This document shows, one piece after another, positions 15,699 through 24,339 of a DNA stretch of 64,000 nt. This DNA comes from Amycolatopsis sp. NBRC 101858 (GTDB lineage: Bacteria; Actinomycetota; Actinomycetes; Mycobacteriales; Pseudonocardiaceae): positions 620,001 through 684,000 of the forward strand of contig NZ_BSTD01000008.1 of NCBI RefSeq assembly GCF_030269325.1, in the 5' to 3' direction. Made by a program: the position numbers and the translations under genes. The notes beneath the pieces were generated by a model. It did not search any database. It worked only from the letters and a program-made list of their open reading frames with translations, and had not been told where the DNA came from. Within the stretch, counting starts at the first letter, position 1, and every line of letters starts with the position of its first letter.

Positions 15699-17870
15699 TC
15701 ACTGCGCGGGCAGGTCCAGGGCGGCTTTCGCGGCCCGGGCCAGGCCGGGGTCGTCCGGAGTGGACGGTCCCGGCGCCCAGACGGCCTGCACGACCCGCAC
15801 GGACGTGCCTTCGACCCGCGAGGTGTAGGCGGCGTTCTCGAACCGCGGCGCCGGGGTGGCGCCCCACTTGCCGGTCTCGGAGGCGAGGTCGAGGAGTCCG
15901 CCCCCGCCGGGAGTGTCGGCGACGGCCTTGAACGCGGCGGCCTGCGCGGCATCGGGGAACTCGACGATCCCGACGGTGACGGCGGCCTCGCGCCCGTCCA
16001 CGGTGGCGGCGTAGGACGCGCGCCGGACGCCGGAGCAGCTGGTCTGCTGCAGGCTGGCCTGGGCGTCCCCGAAGGCGTGGGAGGCACACCGCTGGTCGCG
16101 ATCGGCGGCGCGCAGGGCGAACTGGAGGCTCTGCGCGGGAGCGGTGGTGCTCTGCGGAGGCGGCTGGGTCGCGGGAGTGGGCGGCCCGGTGGGCGCGGCG
16201 GCGGTGTCGTCCCCGGAGGTGGCGACGGCGATGGCGGCGACGACCAGGGCAACGAGAAGCCCGATGGCGGCCAGCGGCAGCCAGCGGACGGTCTTCGAGG
16301 TCGGGGCGGCCTCGCGAGGGGCAGGCCGCGGGGTGGGGAAGGGACGCGGTTCGGGCGGCAGGGTGATCTGCCCGAGGGTGACGGCCTGGGGCGCGCTCCG
16401 CCCGGTCTCGGCTCGGCCGGCTGCGGATCGGTTGGGCTCGGCTTGGCTGGCTGCGGCTCGGTCGGGCTCGGCTCGGCCGGCTGCGGCTCGGTCGGGTACG
16501 GCGGGGGAGCTGAGGTTCTCGGTTCGTTCGGTGTCGTCCGCGAATTCCTGCTCGCGCGGTCGGGCTGCCCCCGGAAACAGCGGCGGCGCGGTGGCGCCGG
16601 GGAACACCGGGGTGTCTTTTCGCGCGGGAGCCGGGAGTACCTCGGTGCGCTCGGAATCCTGGGGGAGAGCCGATGCTTCGTCGCCGGAGTGCGGTGAGGA
16701 GCCGGCGAGTTCTGCTTCCGGCGCGGGCGCGGGCTCGGCGGCGGGCTCGATGGGCTCGGGATGTGCGATGGATGTGGTCGCGGGTTCCGCGGGTTCCGGG
16801 TGTGCGGTGGAGGTGGTTGCGGGTTCCGCGGGCTCCGGCTCTTCGGTGGAGGTGGTCGCGGGCTCGGCGGATTCGGGGTGTGCGATGGATGTGGTCGCGG
16901 GCTCGGCGGGTTCCGGCTCTTCGGTGGAGATGGCCGCGAGTTCGGCGGATTCCGGATCCTCTGTGGAAACGGCCGCGGATTCCGCGTCTTCGGCAGCGGT
17001 GGACACCGGCTCCTCGGCGGGCGCGGGCTCGGGCTCGGCCGAAACCGGAGTTTTGCTCTGCCACCCGGCTCCGCCTGCTGCAGCCGAACCCGCCGCGGCA
17101 ACCGCACCGGCCGCAGCAGCACCGGCCGCGCGAGCCGTACGTGTTCCCGCCTGGCTCGGCACCGGCGGTGCACTGTCCCAAGGCACACTGCCCCCAGGTG
17201 CACTGTCTCTAGGCACACTGCCCTTAGGTGCACTGTCCCAAAGGGACTCCGGGGGCGAATCGTCCGTGAAGCGGCTGAATCCTTCCCCCACCAGCACCTC
17301 GTCCGAAAACTCCGGTGCGTCCGGGGCCAGCCCGCGGATCAGTGCCCGGACCTGGTCCACCGAGCGCGGGCGGTGGGCCGTCGCCAGCGAGACCGTTGCC
17401 GCCAGCATCGTCGTCGGTGTCGGGTGCAAGACGCGGACCGGGCCCGCCAAGTCGCTCGCCGGCTGGTCGACCGTCTCCACGTACGGTCCTACCGCGACGA
17501 TCGTCCCCACCGGGCCCGTGCCCGGCACCAGCGAAGCGATCCGCTGCTCGCACGCCTGGGAGACGTCCAGTGCTTCCGTCGCCGGGTTGACCGCGTCGTC
17601 GTCGGCGATCAGGGGCCAGCCGTCGGCTTTCCACTCGGCTCCCAGCGGGGCTTCCAGCCGCAGCGCCGGGTCCGGGAGGTCCACGCCGATCACGATGATC
17701 ACGCCGTGGGGCAGCAGGACCACCGCCTCGATCGGGCGCTCGGTCACCGTTCCCACGCCGACCAGCGCGATCCCGCCGATGACGGTGCTGCCACGGCCGA
17801 GGGACGCCAGTGCCGCCCGGATGTCGTCGGCCACCCGGGACTGCTGCCGCTCGAGGCGCACCAGTCGCAC
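15699..17870 (-). CDS. Repeat-rich single-pass membrane protein of unknown function
   Basis: About 723 residues. The N-terminal domain of about 210 residues (QQSRVADDIRAALASLG, then LPHGVIIVIGVDLPD) is cytoplasmic in character. A long Pro/Glu/Ala/Ser-rich region follows with three repeat types: DSAPxGSVP units, six 13-residue PATTSTEEPEPAE-like units, and RAEPDRAAASQ-like units. One transmembrane helix (LPLAAIGLLVALVVAAIAVA) comes next, then an exported domain of about 150 residues with two Cys (QRCASHAF and QQTSCSG). I chose the GTG at 17870 because GGGAGGGG precedes it and TAGCGT (17904-17909 region, minus) gives a transcript just long enough for that site; ATGs at 17903 and 17930 are alternatives. 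No family recognised. Confidence 0.72.
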   Translation of the reverse strand: MRLVRLERQQSRVADDIRAALASLGRGSTVIGGIALVGVGTVTERPIEAVVLLPHGVIIVIGVDLPDPALRLEAPLGAEWKADGWPLIADDDAVNPATEALDVSQACEQRIASLVPGTGPVGTIVAVGPYVETVDQPASDLAGPVRVLHPTPTTMLAATVSLATAHRPRSVDQVRALIRGLAPDAPEFSDEVLVGEGFSRFTDDSPPESLWDSAPKGSVPRDSAPGGSVPWDSAPPVPSQAGTRTARAAGAAAAGAVAAAGSAAAGGAGWQSKTPVSAEPEPAPAEEPVSTAAEDAESAAVSTEDPESAELAAISTEEPEPAEPATTSIAHPESAEPATTSTEEPEPAEPATTSTAHPEPAEPATTSIAHPEPIEPAAEPAPAPEAELAGSSPHSGDEASALPQDSERTEVLPAPARKDTPVFPGATAPPLFPGAARPREQEFADDTERTENLSSPAVPDRAAAGRAEPDRAAASQAEPNRSAAGRAETGRSAPQAVTLGQITLPPEPRPFPTPRPAPREAAPTSKTVRWLPLAAIGLLVALVVAAIAVATSGDDTAAAPTGPPTPATQPPPQSTTAPAQSLQFALRAADRDQRCASHAFGDAQASLQQTSCSGVRRASYAATVDGREAAVTVGIVEFPDAAQAAAFKAVADTPGGGGLLDLASETGKWGATPAPRFENAAYTSRVEGTSVRVVQAVWAPGPSTPDDPGLARAAKAALDLPAQ
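16744..16977 (-). repeat. Six tandem 39-bp coding repeats (13-residue Pro/Glu/Thr units)
   Basis: Inside the gene at 15699-17870. The translated units alternate TTSTEEPEPAEPA and TTSIAHPEPAEPA types, six in a row, with the boundaries approximate. They lie in the cytoplasmic linker before the membrane helix. High DNA identity between units suggests recent slippage or recombination, so copy number may vary between strains. Confidence 0.75.
17168..17242 (-). repeat. Five tandem 15-bp coding repeats (DSAPxGSVPx)
   Basis: Units start at 17168, 17183, 17198, 17213 and 17228. On the + strand GTGCACTGTCCCAAG alternates with GCACACTGCCCCCAG, so the true period is 30 bp and encodes DSAPxGSVPx. It forms the first part of the low-complexity linker of the same gene. 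Confidence 0.75.
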
Positions 17871-18142
17871 CGAAACCCCTCCCTGCTCGTCGTTCCGGGT
17901 CATCACGCTAGCGCGCGTGGTGGTAACCATCGTGCGACACGGGGACGACGCGGCCGTGAGCCCACCGAAAGTGGGGCCCTGGGTGACTTGTGGTGTTCAT
18001 GTGGCCAAACAGCACGGTTGGGGTGCAGAATGTGCTACAACGCATCGGAGGCGGTATTCGGGAGCCGCGCTGAGGCCACGCTGCAGCTCGAAGTAGGGCG
18101 TAGGGGAAGACGTCCCTCGTCGAGCAACAAGCGGAGGTAGCA

Positions 18143-18646
18143 GTGAGCACCCGTGGCAGCACCCGAGGTGTGGTGTACGTCCACTCGTCGCCGTCTGCGG
18201 TGTGTCCGCACGTCGAGTGGGCCATTTCGGGCACCCTGGGTGCCCGCGTTGACCTGAAGTGGACGGCGCAGCCGGCCAGTCCGGGTCAGCTTCGCGCCGA
18301 GTGCGGCTGGCGCGCGCCCGCGGGCAGCGGCGCCAGATTGGCGTCCGCCCTCAAGGCGTGGCCGATGATTCGGTTCGAAGTCACCGAAGAGCCCAGCGCG
18401 GGCGTCGACGGCGAACGGTTCTGCTTCGCGCCCGGCCTCGGCCTCTGGCACGGGCGGACCAGCGCCAACGGCGACATCGTGGTGGGCGAAGACCAGCTGC
18501 GCGCCCTCGTCGCCATGACCCGCGGGGGTGAGTCCCTCGCGCACAAGCTGGACGAACTCCTCGCCGCGAGCTGGGACGAGGCGCTCGAGCCCTACCGTCA
18601 CGCCGGCGATGGCGCGCCGGTGACCTGGCTGCACCAGGTCGGCTAG
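18143..18646 (+). CDS. DUF3145 family protein
   Basis: A 167-residue conserved actinobacterial protein of the DUF3145 family. Characteristic stretches are VYVHSSPSAVCPHVEWAI near the N-terminus, FCFAPGLGLWHG (near 95) and GDIVVGEDQLRAL. It is soluble and has no assigned activity. The GTG at 18143 follows GGAGG. In actinobacteria it is commonly found next to the fatty-acid synthase cluster, as here (fabF ends at 19313). Roughly 200 bp upstream, to 17935, holds its promoter region and no other gene. Confidence 0.88.
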   Translation: MSTRGSTRGVVYVHSSPSAVCPHVEWAISGTLGARVDLKWTAQPASPGQLRAECGWRAPAGSGARLASALKAWPMIRFEVTEEPSAGVDGERFCFAPGLGLWHGRTSANGDIVVGEDQLRALVAMTRGGESLAHKLDELLAASWDEALEPYRHAGDGAPVTWLHQVG

Positions 18647-18677
18647 CCGCGGGACGGGGGCCGGTACGCTCTTCGGC

Positions 18678-19271
18678 GTGACCACCCCCGCCCCCAGCTC
18701 CCGCCAGCGCTGGCTGGTGCCCGTCGTGGCCGTGGTGCTGTCCGTGACCGTGGGCGCCGGCCTGCTCGCGCGCGAGATCTACCGCCGCCCCGACCAGCCC
18801 GCCGACGAAACCACCGCTTCGAGCGCCACGCCGTCGTCGGCCAGCAGCGGAGCGCCGGCCGCGGCGGGCGTCGTCCAGATGACCGAAGACGCGAGGGCGC
18901 ACCCGCAGGCCGGCGCCGTGCGCAGGGCGCTCGAGACGTACTTCTCGGCCATCAACGAGCGCAACTACCCCCAGTGGCAGACCGTGGTCAGCGACGAGCG
19001 CAGGCGCACCAAGACCGCGGTGGACTGGAAGAAGGATTTCCGGTCCACAAAAGACAAGGACATCCTCATCTACCGCATCGAGCGCGGTGCGGGACAGTCG
19101 CTGCGGGTGCTGGTCGCGTTCACCAGCACCCAGGACCCCCAGGACGCTCCGGCGGACATGCGGGAAACGTGCCTGCACTGGCGGCTGGTCCTGCCCATGG
19201 TCGTGGAAGACGACGCGCTCCGGATCGACACCGTGGACCCCGGACCTTCGCCCGAGCACGAAAAATGCTGA
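18678..19271 (+). CDS. Secreted or membrane-anchored protein of unknown function
   Basis: A 197-residue protein. After RQRW, a hydrophobic helix (LVPVVAVVLSVTVGAGLLA) acts as signal anchor or signal peptide. A Ser/Ala/Thr linker follows, then an exported domain from about residue 65. That domain begins AVRRALETYFSAINERNYPQW, which resembles NTF2-like/DUF4878 domains of lipoproteins, but no lipobox Cys is present. The GTG at 18678 lies 7 nt after TACGCT (18665-18670), predicting a leaderless transcript. A strong terminator follows. Confidence 0.7.
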   Translation: MTTPAPSSRQRWLVPVVAVVLSVTVGAGLLAREIYRRPDQPADETTASSATPSSASSGAPAAAGVVQMTEDARAHPQAGAVRRALETYFSAINERNYPQWQTVVSDERRRTKTAVDWKKDFRSTKDKDILIYRIERGAGQSLRVLVAFTSTQDPQDAPADMRETCLHWRLVLPMVVEDDALRIDTVDPGPSPEHEKC

Positions 19272-19304
19272 AAGGGGCCCGGCCGAAGCCGGGCCCCTTT
19301 TCAG
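19268..19304. terminator. Bidirectional rho-independent terminator
   Basis: A long perfect stem: AAAGGGGCCCGGC (from about 19271), tetraloop CGAA, then GCCGGGCCCCTTTT. U-rich flanks occur on both strands. It separates the convergent genes ending at 19271 (+) and 19313 (-). Confidence 0.92.
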
Positions 19305-19312
19305 TTTCGAAC

Positions 19313-20563
19313 TCAGGCCGCCGGGGTGAACAGCAGCGCGGTGTTGTGCCCGCCGAAGCCGAACGAGTTGCTGATCGCCGCGGTCAGCTCGACCTTGCGG
19401 GCCTCGCCGGACACGACGTCCAGCTGCACCCGCGGGTCCAGGTCGGTCAGGTTCATCGTGGCCGGCACGATGCCGTGGTACAGCGAGAGGATCGTGATGA
19501 TCCCCTCGACCGCGCCGGCACCGCCGACGAGGTGACCCAGCGCGCCCTTCGGCGCCGTCACGACCGGGTGTTCCCCGACCGCGTTGCGGATCGCCGCCGC
19601 CTCGCCGATGTCACCGACCACAGTGGACGTCGCGTGGGCGTTCACGTGCCCGACGTCCGCGGCGGTCACGCCGGCCATCTTCATCGCCGCGCGCATCGCC
19701 GCGATCTGGCCGATGCCCTCGGGGTGGTTGCCCGTGATGTGGTAGGCGTCCGAGGTGATGCCGTGCCCGGCGATCGTCGCGTAGATGCGGGCCCCGCGGG
19801 CCTTCGCCTGGTCCGCGCGCTCCAGGATGACCACGCCGGCGCCCTCGCCGAGGACGAAGCCGTCGCGGCTCGCGTCGAACGGCCGTGACGCGCTGCCGGG
19901 GTCGTCGTTGCGCGTGGACACCGTGCGGGCCTGGGCGAACCCGGCCAGCGTGATCGGGTGGATGCACGCTTCGGCACCACCGGCGACCACGACGTCGGCG
20001 CGGCCGGAGCGGATCATCTCCACCCCGTTCGCGATGCCCTCGGCGCCGGAAGCGCAGGCCGAGGCCGGGGAGTGCACCCCGGCCCGCGCCTTCAGGTCGA
20101 TGCCGACGTGCGCGGCCGGGCCGTTCGGCATCAGCATCGGCACGGTCAGCGGCGACACCTTGCGGAGACCCTGCTGGTGCAACAGATCGTTCTGGGTGAG
20201 CAGGGTGACCGGGCCGCCGACGCCGGTGCCGATCGACACGCCGAGGCGGTCGGGGTCGACGTCGGTGTGCTCGTCCGTCGGTTCCGCGTACCCGGCGTCG
20301 GCCCACGCCTGGCGGGCGGCGATCAGTGCGACCTGCTCGCAGCGGTCCAGCCGGCGGGCCTGCACCCGGGGAAGGACCTCCGAAGGATCGACGGCCAGCA
20401 TGCCGCCGATCTTGACGGGCAGCTGCAGCTCCTCGACCCAGTCGGCCTCGATCGCCCGGATCCCGCTCCGCCCGGCCAGCAGACCGTCCCAGGTGGACGT
20501 CACGTCCCCGCCGAGCGGTGTGGTGGCGCCGAGACCGGTGATCACGACGTCGATGTTGCTCAT
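19313..20563 (-). CDS. fabF: Beta-ketoacyl-ACP synthase II
   Basis: A 416-residue condensing enzyme that elongates acyl-ACP with malonyl-ACP. Active-site Cys170 is in SPASACASGAEG. The two catalytic His are in VNAHATST (near 310) and SFGFGGHNTALL (near 400), and the gatekeeper Phe lies in the latter loop. It is the last gene of the fasR-fabD-fabH-acpP-fabF cluster, 27 bp after acpP. The start (MSNIDVVITGLG) is preceded by AAGGAG. It resembles KasA/KasB of mycobacteria, but here the set is the compact Streptomyces-type operon. Confidence 0.95.
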   Translation of the reverse strand: MSNIDVVITGLGATTPLGGDVTSTWDGLLAGRSGIRAIEADWVEELQLPVKIGGMLAVDPSEVLPRVQARRLDRCEQVALIAARQAWADAGYAEPTDEHTDVDPDRLGVSIGTGVGGPVTLLTQNDLLHQQGLRKVSPLTVPMLMPNGPAAHVGIDLKARAGVHSPASACASGAEGIANGVEMIRSGRADVVVAGGAEACIHPITLAGFAQARTVSTRNDDPGSASRPFDASRDGFVLGEGAGVVILERADQAKARGARIYATIAGHGITSDAYHITGNHPEGIGQIAAMRAAMKMAGVTAADVGHVNAHATSTVVGDIGEAAAIRNAVGEHPVVTAPKGALGHLVGGAGAVEGIITILSLYHGIVPATMNLTDLDPRVQLDVVSGEARKVELTAAISNSFGFGGHNTALLFTPAA

Positions 20564-20590
20564 GGGAGTCTCCTCAAGGAGGGAACAGAC

Positions 20591-20836
20591 TTACTTGGAG
20601 TTGGCCGACACGTAGTTGACGGCGTCGCCCACGGTCTTGAGGTTGGCGAGCTCGTCGTCCGGGATCTTGACGCCGAACTTGTCCTCGGCCTGCACGGCGA
20701 TCTCGACCATCGACAGCGAGTCGATGTCCAGGTCGTCCACGAACGACTTCTCGGCGGTGACGTCGTCCTGAGCCACACCGGCCACCTCTTCGACGATCTC
20801 GGCGAGGCCGGCGAGGATCTCAGCGTTGTCAGCCAT
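20591..20836 (-). CDS. acpP: Acyl carrier protein
   Basis: An 81-residue acidic ACP. The phosphopantetheine attachment Ser40 is in DDLDIDSLSMVEIA. It carries the growing acyl chain between FabD, FabH and FabF encoded around it. The ATG at 20836 follows AAGGGAAC. It is shorter than mycobacterial AcpM, which has a C-terminal extension, and in length matches Streptomyces FabC. Confidence 0.95.
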   Translation of the reverse strand: MADNAEILAGLAEIVEEVAGVAQDDVTAEKSFVDDLDIDSLSMVEIAVQAEDKFGVKIPDDELANLKTVGDAVNYVSANSK

Positions 20837-20908
20837 GGGGTTGTTCCCTTCTCGGTGTTTCTGGGGGTTGTGTCCGCGAGCGAATGCCCGCGGGGAGCCT
20901 AACGGTGA

Positions 20909-21892
20909 TCAGGGGCAGACGAACGCCTGCCCGGCGTAGGACAGGCCCGCGCCGAACCCGACCGCCAGCACCACGTCGCCGGACTTCGCCGTCCCGGCCT
21001 TGCGCATGTGGTCCAGCGCGAGGGGGATGGACGCCGACGAGGTGTTGCCGGAGTACTTGATGTCGTCGGCGACGACCATGTCGTCGCGGGCGCCGTTGGC
21101 CCGCAGCTTCTTCGCGATCGCCTCGACGATGCGCAGGTTCGCCTGGTGCGGGATCAGCACGTCCACATCGGACGGCTTGAGCCCGGCCACCTCCAGCGCG
21201 CGCATGGCGATCGGCGCGATCTGGGTCGTGGCCCACCGGAAGACCGACTGGCCTTCCTGGTAGATGAACTTGTCCTCGGTCATGCCGATCAGGTCGACGA
21301 GGTCGCCGGCGCTGCCCCAGGAGACGGGGCCGATCTGCGGCTCGTCGGACGCGCCGACGACCGCGGCACCCGCGCCGTCGGCGAAGATGATCGCGTTCGC
21401 CCGGTCGACCGGGTTGACCGAGTCGGTGAGCTTCTCCGCGCCGATGACGAGGACCTTCTTCGCCGAGCCGGCCCGGATCAGGTCGGAGGCGACGCCGAGG
21501 CCGTAGCAGAACCCGGCGCACGCGGCGTTGAGGTCGAACGCGCCGGGGCTGGGGATGCCGATCCGCGCGGCCACCTGGGCGGCGGCGTTCGGGATCAGCG
21601 TCGGCATGGTGCAGTTCGGCAGGATCACCGTGTCCACTTCGGACGGGTCGACGCCCGCGTCGGCCAGCGCGGCGGTGCCGGCGGCGACGGCGAAGTCGGT
21701 GAGCGTCTCGTCCTTCTCCGCGAACCGGCGCTCGATGATCCCGACGCGGTCGCGGATCCACTGGTCGTTGGTGTCCATGATCTGCGACAGGTCGTCGTTG
21801 GTGACGATCTTGTCCGGCTGCGCGCTGCCGATGCCCAGCACGCGGCTGCCGCGGGAGCCGGGGTTGAGGCTCAGGGCGGGTCGGTCGGTCAC
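20909..21892 (-). CDS. fabH: Beta-ketoacyl-ACP synthase III
   Basis: A 327-residue KAS III that starts fatty-acid synthesis from acyl-CoA and malonyl-ACP. The catalytic triad is visible: Cys125 in LNAACAGFCYG, His in LIPHQANLRIVE, and Asn in YSGNTSSASIP. The GTG at 21892 overlaps the fabD stop by 4 bp (GTGA), so the two are translationally coupled. The N-terminus RPALSLNPGSRGSRVLGIGS is slightly longer than in E. coli FabH. Confidence 0.95.
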   Translation of the reverse strand: MTDRPALSLNPGSRGSRVLGIGSAQPDKIVTNDDLSQIMDTNDQWIRDRVGIIERRFAEKDETLTDFAVAAGTAALADAGVDPSEVDTVILPNCTMPTLIPNAAAQVAARIGIPSPGAFDLNAACAGFCYGLGVASDLIRAGSAKKVLVIGAEKLTDSVNPVDRANAIIFADGAGAAVVGASDEPQIGPVSWGSAGDLVDLIGMTEDKFIYQEGQSVFRWATTQIAPIAMRALEVAGLKPSDVDVLIPHQANLRIVEAIAKKLRANGARDDMVVADDIKYSGNTSSASIPLALDHMRKAGTAKSGDVVLAVGFGAGLSYAGQAFVCP

Positions 21893-22812
21893 GAGGCGTC
21901 CTCCTGGCGCAGCGCCGCCAGCTCGGCCGGCGTCTTCAGCGCGGTGGTAGTGGTCACGACGCCCTTGAGCTGCCGCTTGACCAGGCCGGTCAGCGTGCCC
22001 GCGGGCGCGAGTTCGACGGTGCGGGTGACGCCGAGGGAGACCAGGCCGTCCATCGTCAGGTCCCAGCGGACGGACCGGGTGACCTGCGCGACGAGGCGGT
22101 CCAGGTACTCGGCCCCGCTGGTGACGACCGCGCCGTCCGCATTGGACAGCAGCGGGCGGACCGGGTCGGCCGGGGTCAGCTCGGCGGCGTGGGCGCGCAG
22201 CGCCTCCTCGGCGGGCGCCATGTACTGCGTGTGGAACGCGCCGGCGACCTTGAGAGCGCGGATCTTCGTGCCCTCGAGGGGCTCGGCGACGATCTTCGCG
22301 ATGGCGTCGGCGGCACCGGAGGCGACGATCTGCCCCGCTCCGTTGCGGTTCGCCGCGGTCAGGCCCTGTCCTTCGAGCCACTCGACGACCTGCTCGGGGT
22401 CCCCGAGCATGACCGCGGCCATCGACGTCGGTTCCAGCGCGCACGCCTTCGCCATCTCGGCACCCCGGACGGCGGCGAGCGCGACGGCGTCCTCGGGCTT
22501 CAGCACCCCGGCGATCGCGGCGGCCGCGAGCTCGCCGACGGAGTGCCCGGCGACGGGCGCGTCCGCGGGGACCGGCGCGGTGGCCTGGAGGTGTTCGAAG
22601 GTGAGCAGCGAGAGCGCGACGATCAACGGCTGCGCGACGGCGGTGTCCTGGATCTCGTCGGCGTCCGCCTCGGTGCCGAGGCGGAGCAGGTCGAGGCCCG
22701 CGCGCTCGGACCACAAGGCGACGCGCTCGCGGGCGCCGTCGAGGTCGAGCCAGGGCGTGAACATACCGGGGGCCTGGGACCCCTGACCGGGAGCGAGGAC
22801 TGCTGCTGTCAC
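21889..22812 (-). CDS. fabD: Malonyl-CoA:ACP transacylase
   Basis: A 307-residue malonyl transferase that loads ACP. It opens VLAPGQGSQAPGM, has nucleophile Ser91 in AGHSVGEL and the catalytic His in AGAFHTQYM near 206. The start is the GTG at 22810-22812. It is the first biosynthetic gene of the FAS operon. A 183-bp gap containing a CGTCTTTG/CAAAGACG inverted repeat separates it from the upstream FasR gene on the same strand. Confidence 0.95.
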   Translation of the reverse strand: MTAAVLAPGQGSQAPGMFTPWLDLDGARERVALWSERAGLDLLRLGTEADADEIQDTAVAQPLIVALSLLTFEHLQATAPVPADAPVAGHSVGELAAAAIAGVLKPEDAVALAAVRGAEMAKACALEPTSMAAVMLGDPEQVVEWLEGQGLTAANRNGAGQIVASGAADAIAKIVAEPLEGTKIRALKVAGAFHTQYMAPAEEALRAHAAELTPADPVRPLLSNADGAVVTSGAEYLDRLVAQVTRSVRWDLTMDGLVSLGVTRTVELAPAGTLTGLVKRQLKGVVTTTTALKTPAELAALRQEDAS

Positions 22813-22874
22813 CCTTCAAGACAACACGTTCGCGGTGCTCCGGCGTGATGCCGACGCTCACAGTGTCTGTGCGA

Positions 22875-22901
22875 CGTCTTTGTCGGAACCCTCCAAAGAC
22901 G
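22875..22901. promoter_or_regulatory. Inverted repeat upstream of fabD (candidate FasR operator)
   Basis: CGTCTTTG (22875-22882) and CAAAGACG (22894-22901) form a perfect 8-bp inverted repeat with an 11-bp spacer, 63-89 bp before the fabD start. The position suits an activator site for the FAS operon. FasR of Streptomyces binds the fabD promoter region, but I cannot compare its exact site here. Confidence 0.5.
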
Positions 22902-22995
22902 CGCCGGAGAAGCTCGCGCGTAACCCGGAAGCCTTGTCGGGTTCAATCACCTTTCGCTGTTAAGTCCATCACGTGACGCCCGTCTCGGGAAGGGG

Positions 22996-24210
22996 TCACC
23001 AGAGGCCGCGGGCGCGGGCCAGCCGGCCCACGGTCAAGGCGATCCGCAGCACCAGGGCGTCCCGCGGGTCCGTCGGCTGGTGGCCGGTCAGGTCCGCCGC
23101 CTTGCGCAGCCGGTAGCGGACCGTGTTCGGGTGGACGAACAGCGTCTTCGCGCACGTCTCCAGCACCCCGCCGCTCTCGAGGTAGGCCTCCACCGTGCGC
23201 TGCAGCGTCGGCCCCGCCTCTTCCAGCGGCCGCGCGATCGTGTCCACCAGCAGGCGCTCCGCCTCCGCGTCGCCCGACAGCGCGCGCTCCGGCAGCAGGT
23301 CCGCCGAGCGGACCGGGCGCGGTGCCCCGGGCCAGCCGACCACCGCCCGCAGCCCCGACAACGCCTCGGTCGCGCTGTGGTGCGCCTCGGCCAGCGACGG
23401 CACCGTCGGACCCGCCACCACCGGGCCCTCGGCGAACGCCACCGACATCCGGGTGAGGATCTCGCGTTCCTTCACCCCGCCCTCGGTCGGGCCGCCGACC
23501 ACGACGACCAGGCGGGAGCCCTGGACCGACAGCAGCACCGGGCGGCCGACGCGGGCCGCGCGGCTGCGGACTTCGAAAACCACCGTCGGCGGGTCCTCCG
23601 ACGGCGGATTGCCCACCAGCACCGTCGCGGCCGCCGACGGCTCCCAGCCCAGCGCCGTCGCGCGCGAAAGCACCGACTCCTCCGCGTCGCCACGGACGAT
23701 CCCGTCGACGACCAATGCTTCCAGCCGGGCGTCCCACGCGCCGCGGGCCTCCGCCGCCGCCGCGTACGAGTTCGCCGCCGCGAACGCGATTTCCCGGCCG
23801 TAGCGCAGGATTCCCTCGATCAGCGCCGCCCGCTCCGCCTCGTTCGCGGCGAACTCCGGCAGCTGCTCCTCGAACACCTCGATGGCCAGGCGCACCATGC
23901 CGACCGCCTGCCGCAGGCTGACCCACCGCGACAGCTCGGCCGGCGCGTCGCGGAACGCCTCGGTCGTCAGCTGCAGGGCTTCCTTCGAGTCCCGCAGCCA
24001 GTCGACGAAGCCCGCGGCGCCCGCCTGCGTGATCAGCAGGACGCTCGCGCGCTGGTCGGCGGGCAGCCGGGTGAACCACGTCAGCCGCCGCTCCATCACC
24101 GCGATGCTCGCGCTCGCCAGGCTGCCGGACGCGTGTTCCAGCCGCCGAAGCGTCTTCGCGGAAAGTCCGTGGTGCTTCGGCACCCGGCGCGGGGAGGTGG
24201 TTCCATCCAT
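22996..24210 (-). CDS. fasR: PucR/CdaR-type transcriptional regulator FasR
   Basis: About 404 residues. A long N-terminal region and a GGDEF-like middle segment are followed by the PucR-type C-terminal HTH (KTLFVHPNTVRYRLRKAADL). This matches FasR of Streptomyces in domain type and in its place directly upstream of fabD. There FasR activates the FAS operon. I chose the ATG at 24208-24210 (MDGTTSPRRVPKH). A TAGGAT box lies 10 nt upstream of it on the minus strand, which leaves a very short leader. It diverges from the ABC-exporter operon at 24340. Confidence 0.88.
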   Translation of the reverse strand: MDGTTSPRRVPKHHGLSAKTLRRLEHASGSLASASIAVMERRLTWFTRLPADQRASVLLITQAGAAGFVDWLRDSKEALQLTTEAFRDAPAELSRWVSLRQAVGMVRLAIEVFEEQLPEFAANEAERAALIEGILRYGREIAFAAANSYAAAAEARGAWDARLEALVVDGIVRGDAEESVLSRATALGWEPSAAATVLVGNPPSEDPPTVVFEVRSRAARVGRPVLLSVQGSRLVVVVGGPTEGGVKEREILTRMSVAFAEGPVVAGPTVPSLAEAHHSATEALSGLRAVVGWPGAPRPVRSADLLPERALSGDAEAERLLVDTIARPLEEAGPTLQRTVEAYLESGGVLETCAKTLFVHPNTVRYRLRKAADLTGHQPTDPRDALVLRIALTVGRLARARGLW

Positions 24211-24339
24211 GGCGCCCGCGATCCTACGTGCCCGCAACTTTCGTAGCCCCCGGCGGCAACGTGCGGCGCTGTGCGAGGCGTGTACGAACTGCCTAGGATC
24301 CCGGATGGGGGCAGCCAGTAAATGAACGGGGGAACCGGA

